Shown here one piece after another: positions 54,041 to 57,035 of a stretch of DNA of 57,035 bases. The stretch covers positions 140,923 to 197,957 of the forward strand of contig JARYLV010000001.1 of the NCBI GenBank assembly GCA_029907465.1, in the 5' to 3' direction. The notes beneath the pieces are model-generated. The model saw nothing but the letters and a program-made list of their open reading frames with translations. It did no database searches and was not told where the DNA came from. Within the stretch, counting starts at the first letter, position 1; every line of letters starts with the position of its first letter. Made by a program: the position numbers and the translations under genes. This DNA comes from Methanomassiliicoccales archaeon (GTDB lineage: Archaea > Thermoplasmatota > Thermoplasmata > Methanomassiliicoccales > JACIVX01).

Positions 54041-54544
54041 TCCACAGTAATTATTGAGTTGATAAGACACCGAGAGTTGATCATAAACCTGAGCCAAGGA
54101 TAAATTGGGATGGGACAACACGCTCAGAGTATCTTATGTAGTGTATTCTAGGAGGAGTACAGCAGATCAATGATCAGGAATCCAATAGAAAATGAGCTCC
54201 TGACCTTCTTTCTGTTTACCTAAATATCTCATCCATGTCTATTCTCATAGCCTAGACCCTACTAGCTGCCTCTCAATTGAAATTAATTCAATCGTCTCCT
54301 GTATGGAGTTCATCAACTGGTCTTTAGGCATCGATTGGGCGGAATTTGGGACTGGTCAAAATTGGAATACAAGACGGATAAGCTATCAACATTAAATCTG
54401 GATCCAAAGAATGCCCTCCTGCCTACTAAGGATTTCTTTCCACTGGAACATGACCCCAAGATACGAGGATATAAGCGTATTCAACTCCTTTCTCAGTATT
54501 CTTATTCAATTTCACGGACGACGGTGAGAAGAGTCTTAGCACCT
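54041..54544. other. Intergenic region between APC-UspA and the LarA cluster
   Basis: About 500 bases without a convincing gene. A plus-strand frame at 54335-54637 (100 codons) is antisense to the SAF gene at its end and resembles nothing. A short inverted repeat (TCAGGA 54175-54180 with TCCTGA, about 54198) is the only structure seen. Confidence 0.45.
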
Positions 54545-54850
54545 CTATTCTGCAGCATCCACCTTCGAGAGATCACCCCGACCCCGCAAGCTTTCGACAT
54601 TATGGACGTGTACATGTTCTCCTTTTTTTATGCCTGAAGTTGCCCTCCCGATGACCTCACCATATTTGATAATCTCTGATCCTTCTGGAATATACATAAG
54701 TGCGATCTTGTGCCCGAAAGGAATATCCTGGACGACTTTGACCTCCTCCTCTTTTACCCCTTTAATCACAACTATTTCGCCTGATTGGATATCGGTTAGT
54801 GCCGTTGCCACATTGTCTTTTTCATTGATCTTAATTGCCTTTCGTTTCAT
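54545..54850 (-). CDS. UxaA-like SAF-domain protein (stand-alone)
   Basis: A 101-aa protein made up of the SAF domain that forms the N-terminus of altronate-type dehydratases (UxaA family): DNVATALTDIQSGEIVVIKG, DIPFGHKIALMYIPEGSEIIKYGEVIG and a closing GEHVHVHNVESLRGR. No dehydratase catalytic part follows, so in archaea such small proteins pair with a separate large subunit. Here it overlaps larA by four bases, implying a linked role in hydroxy-acid chemistry. Confidence 0.88.
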   Translation of the reverse strand: MKRKAIKINEKDNVATALTDIQSGEIVVIKGVKEEEVKVVQDIPFGHKIALMYIPEGSEIIKYGEVIGRATSGIKKGEHVHVHNVESLRGRGDLSKVDAAE

Positions 54851-56145
54851 GAGACTTTACCTCCTTCCTTCAGAACGGGTAACACATCACCCCCATGATG
54901 AATGACGCCCACGGTGGCATCAATCCCATGTTTTTCAAAAGCCAAGTTCAAGGCATCTTCTACTGAATCGGCGTGCCCCATATTCATTTTCTGCTTCATC
55001 TCTCTTGTTAGCCCCTTCGATACAACAAGGACATTAACGCCTTCTACACCTTTCTTTATAAGCATAAGAAGGGAACCTGCCACCTTGTCATCAATCTGAT
55101 CGCACTTCATCATCTGCTTGAGCTCCTGATAAGTCTTGCAGCCCTTCTCAGCGAGGAACGGATGCGTCGGAGAGAGGCCATCGGGAGCAGCTGTGACAAA
55201 AATCACGGTTCCGCCGTCTTTGACAACACGTCTGGAATACGAGAGTGGCTTCGTGGCCTGCCACATATCAAGATCTGCTGGATATGCTTCAACGATCACG
55301 ATATCTGCCTTCTTCTCGACTTCTCTCACAAAAATACGCCTTGAGATATCAATCCCCGCGTCGTGGGCGATGATAGGATCGCCAGCGACAACTTTAACGA
55401 GCTGCCCCTTACTATTGATAACGGCATTGACGATAAATCGCAACCCTGCTTTCAAAGCGACGGCACGCATCTCCTGCATCACCTTGTTCCCTTGCACGCC
55501 CGCGTAATCGAGCACCCTTTCGTCATCATCAAAAATCAAGTAATGTGTTGCAGCCGTCGTCTCGGGACCACAAATCCCTGGCTGAACAATTTTCGCTCCA
55601 CCCGAAAACCCAGCCCAGCAATGGGGAACAATACTCCCGACCCCGATGAGAAAATCCGCCTCATACGCAATGCGATTAATCGTCACAGGAGTCCCATTCG
55701 CGGTCGTGCCGATATATACGAGATTTTGAGGATCCATCCACTCATGATTAACGACCCTAACCCTCGAAACGACCTCGCTTCCGAAGTTCTTTACAATCTC
55801 CTCTTCAGTCATATACCGATGGGTACCCAAGCCGATGAGAACCGTGATCTTCTCATCACTAACGCCAGCAAGATTGAGCTCGTCAAGAATCACGGGCAGA
55901 ATAACTTTCTTGGGTGTCGAGCGGGTGAAATCATCGGCGATAATAACGACATCCATATGCGGTTTGACCAATTTGCTTAATCTTTCGCAGTGGATAGGAT
56001 TTGAGACAGCATCTACTACGGCTTTGCGCTCGTCATCAACAGCAGCTAGATCATTCGGCGATAGCTCCCAGATAAGGTTCTTTTCCGGGATTTCCACTAT
56101 ATCTTCATCATTTCCGTGTCTAATTGGGACTTCCATACTATTCAT
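54847..56145 (-). CDS. larA: Nickel-pincer lactate racemase-like protein LarA
   Basis: LarA/DUF2088 protein (432 aa). In bacterial LarA a nickel-pincer cofactor is attached to a lysine and racemises lactate by hydride transfer. All key positions can be matched: Asp72 and Arg75 in DDFTRSTP, His109 in GTHRYM, His175 in PHCWAGFSGG, the cofactor Lys185 in GGAKIVQPG and His201. An active enzyme is therefore likely. Substrate may be lactate or another 2-hydroxy acid. Cofactor genes larB, larC and larE are not in the window. Confidence 0.9.
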   Translation of the reverse strand: MNSMEVPIRHGNDEDIVEIPEKNLIWELSPNDLAAVDDERKAVVDAVSNPIHCERLSKLVKPHMDVVIIADDFTRSTPKKVILPVILDELNLAGVSDEKITVLIGLGTHRYMTEEEIVKNFGSEVVSRVRVVNHEWMDPQNLVYIGTTANGTPVTINRIAYEADFLIGVGSIVPHCWAGFSGGAKIVQPGICGPETTAATHYLIFDDDERVLDYAGVQGNKVMQEMRAVALKAGLRFIVNAVINSKGQLVKVVAGDPIIAHDAGIDISRRIFVREVEKKADIVIVEAYPADLDMWQATKPLSYSRRVVKDGGTVIFVTAAPDGLSPTHPFLAEKGCKTYQELKQMMKCDQIDDKVAGSLLMLIKKGVEGVNVLVVSKGLTREMKQKMNMGHADSVEDALNLAFEKHGIDATVGVIHHGGDVLPVLKEGGKVS

Positions 56146-56271
56146 TGTAGTAATGAAAAATCAATGACTTACATATTATCCCAAATATCGGAAACCGATT
56201 CGAAACAGTAGCAAGACGCGAGAGATCGGGAGCAAAATTCTCGTGTTAACATTTGTTCATAAGAAAGCCAT

Positions 56272-57035
56272 TTATAATAGTGGCTCTGGTCGACGATCCT
56301 CATATCCAAAGGGTAATAAGGCTCGATGGATGACAAGGCTGCCCTCAAAGTGATATGCACGATTGAGCACTAACCTTTTTCCGATTTCAGATACAGCAAA
56401 GACAGGTATGGCCACTCCTATTTGAATCTTCGATACCTTTCCCACAACTTCCCTTACAGAGCGTGAAGCACATCCCCACACGACATCTGCATATTCTGCA
56501 AGCGTTCTCGCTTCCCTTTCCCCTATACCTGTATTATGCACGGCAAAAACGATCGGCCGCACGCCTAGCCGGTCTCCCATTTCCTTGAGAAGCTTTGCAT
56601 CATCAGCCCTTTGGCCTGTAATCGTGACGACAATTTTCCTAAATCCGAGTTCTACAGCCCTTCTAAATCCCTGGACCTGATCAATAGTGCATGCCTCGTC
56701 TACAACAAGACAACCTTTCTCCTTCAGCTTGCTGATGACTTCCGGGATCGGATCGGTAGATATCAGACCAGTCATGTGTGCACCAATCGCTTGCAGGATA
56801 TTTGGCTCATGAACAACAACCGTCCCAGCGCCCTCGCAGACAACCACAGCTGCATCCACAAGGCCTTCCAGCATTGCGTCCATTATTATCTCTGAAGCAC
56901 CAAAAGAAACTGGTTTCTCATGAGATTCAAGTATCCTATCGGATCCGTACATGCCATACTCATCCATATGTTTCCTCAACACCCTCTCGACTGTCTCCTT
57001 GCTTTCTTCCTCACATCCATAGAGCTCTTTTCTCA
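56272..57035 (-). CDS. DUF2099 family protein (methanogenesis marker 8), 5' end outside window
   Basis: Runs off the right edge. The frame is open from TTG 56982 upstream to the last base (RKELYGCEEESKETVERV precedes it), so the start lies beyond the window and about 253 codons are seen. Family-like segments are FGASEIIMDAMLEGLVDAAV then VVCEGAGTVVV, ISTDPIPEVISKL and VVWGCASRSVREVVGK. The family was first noted as a methanogen marker but is also known from non-methanogens; function is unknown. It lies 126 bases upstream of larA on the same strand. Confidence 0.85.
   Translation of the reverse strand, partial: RKELYGCEEESKETVERVLRKHMDEYGMYGSDRILESHEKPVSFGASEIIMDAMLEGLVDAAVVVCEGAGTVVVHEPNILQAIGAHMTGLISTDPIPEVISKLKEKGCLVVDEACTIDQVQGFRRAVELGFRKIVVTITGQRADDAKLLKEMGDRLGVRPIVFAVHNTGIGEREARTLAEYADVVWGCASRSVREVVGKVSKIQIGVAIPVFAVSEIGKRLVLNRAYHFEGSLVIHRALLPFGYEDRRPEPLL

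Noticed and set aside
54335-54637. 100-codon plus-strand frame before the SAF gene
   Set aside because: Its end is antisense to the well-supported SAF gene, and the rest resembles no family.
1-57035. CRISPR arrays, insertion sequences, integrases or prophage genes
   Set aside because: No repeat-spacer series, transposase or integrase motifs were seen; gene content is typical chromosomal housekeeping.
1-57035. tRNA and rRNA genes
   Set aside because: Intergenic gaps were scanned by eye for T-loop and D-loop patterns; one GTTCAAATC at 29372-29380 has no complementary flanking stem.

Overview
The window reads as a chromosomal segment of an archaeon, most likely in or near the Thermoplasmatota or another euryarchaeal lineage. 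Archaeal markers include the ADH-synthase/3-dehydroquinate-synthase-II entry to the shikimate pathway, a GHMP-type shikimate kinase, Trm5, a diphthine synthase, HerA-Mre11-Rad50, a fused ADP-forming acetyl-CoA synthetase, the COG1900/NIL-ferredoxin/UPF0280 homocysteine route and TATA-box promoters 25-30 nt ahead of gene clusters. A DUF2099 protein (the family called methanogenesis marker 8) sits at the right edge, but it does not by itself prove methanogenesis. Many starts are GTG or TTG chosen by a Shine-Dalgarno sequence, and 1-10 nt stop/start overlaps (mostly ATGA, GTGA or TTGA) are the rule inside operons. No insertion sequence, integrase, CRISPR array, rRNA or tRNA was found.

Layout. 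1-3322: end of carA, then carB. 3258-4676 (minus): EamA-type transporter and an ACT-domain regulator. 4943-5482: a membrane-anchored hypothetical. 5999-14645: a tight aromatic operon (aroA', aroB', aroD-aroE fusion, archaeal shikimate kinase, aroA, aroC, chorismate mutase-tyrA, asd). 14718-17019: a homocysteine-synthesis operon with its own TATA box. 17143-18438: a divergent pair, a PNPOx-like protein and a cysteine-rich winged-helix regulator. 18622-26620: hisG-C-H-A-B-F-IE, a PHP phosphatase, aspartokinase and pheA, met tail to tail by an aminotransferase and a flavin reductase. 28501-35277: mtnP, lone gcvH, hypF, dcd, trm5 and dphB. 35325-36600: an unusual FtsZ-like gene and a small cysteine protein. 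36737-43703: herA, a CPA2 antiporter, mre11 and rad50. 43738-48383 (minus): a BioD/DRTGG protein, acd, DUF72 and a THEP1-type NTPase. About 48477-48686: a candidate structured non-coding RNA. 48730-51458: a YkgJ-type cysteine protein, an OB-HD exonuclease-like protein, a SprT-like metalloprotease and a DUF429 protein. 51725-54001: an APC permease-UspA fusion. 54545-57035: a UxaA-like SAF protein, LarA, and DUF2099 running off the window.

How it works together. The clearest theme is aspartate semialdehyde. Aspartokinase and Asd make it. ADH synthase, at the head of the aro operon, consumes it for aromatic amino acids. The COG1900/NIL-Fer/UPF0280 operon, immediately after asd, consumes it for homocysteine. 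TyrA, PheA and the nearby aminotransferase could complete tyrosine and phenylalanine. The his run covers the pathway except histidinol dehydrogenase, with the PHP protein as candidate phosphatase. The points most worth a second look are the candidate ncRNA, the divergent FtsZ homologue, the aspartate-semialdehyde hub, the BioD/DRTGG-Acd pair and the SAF-LarA-DUF2099 group.
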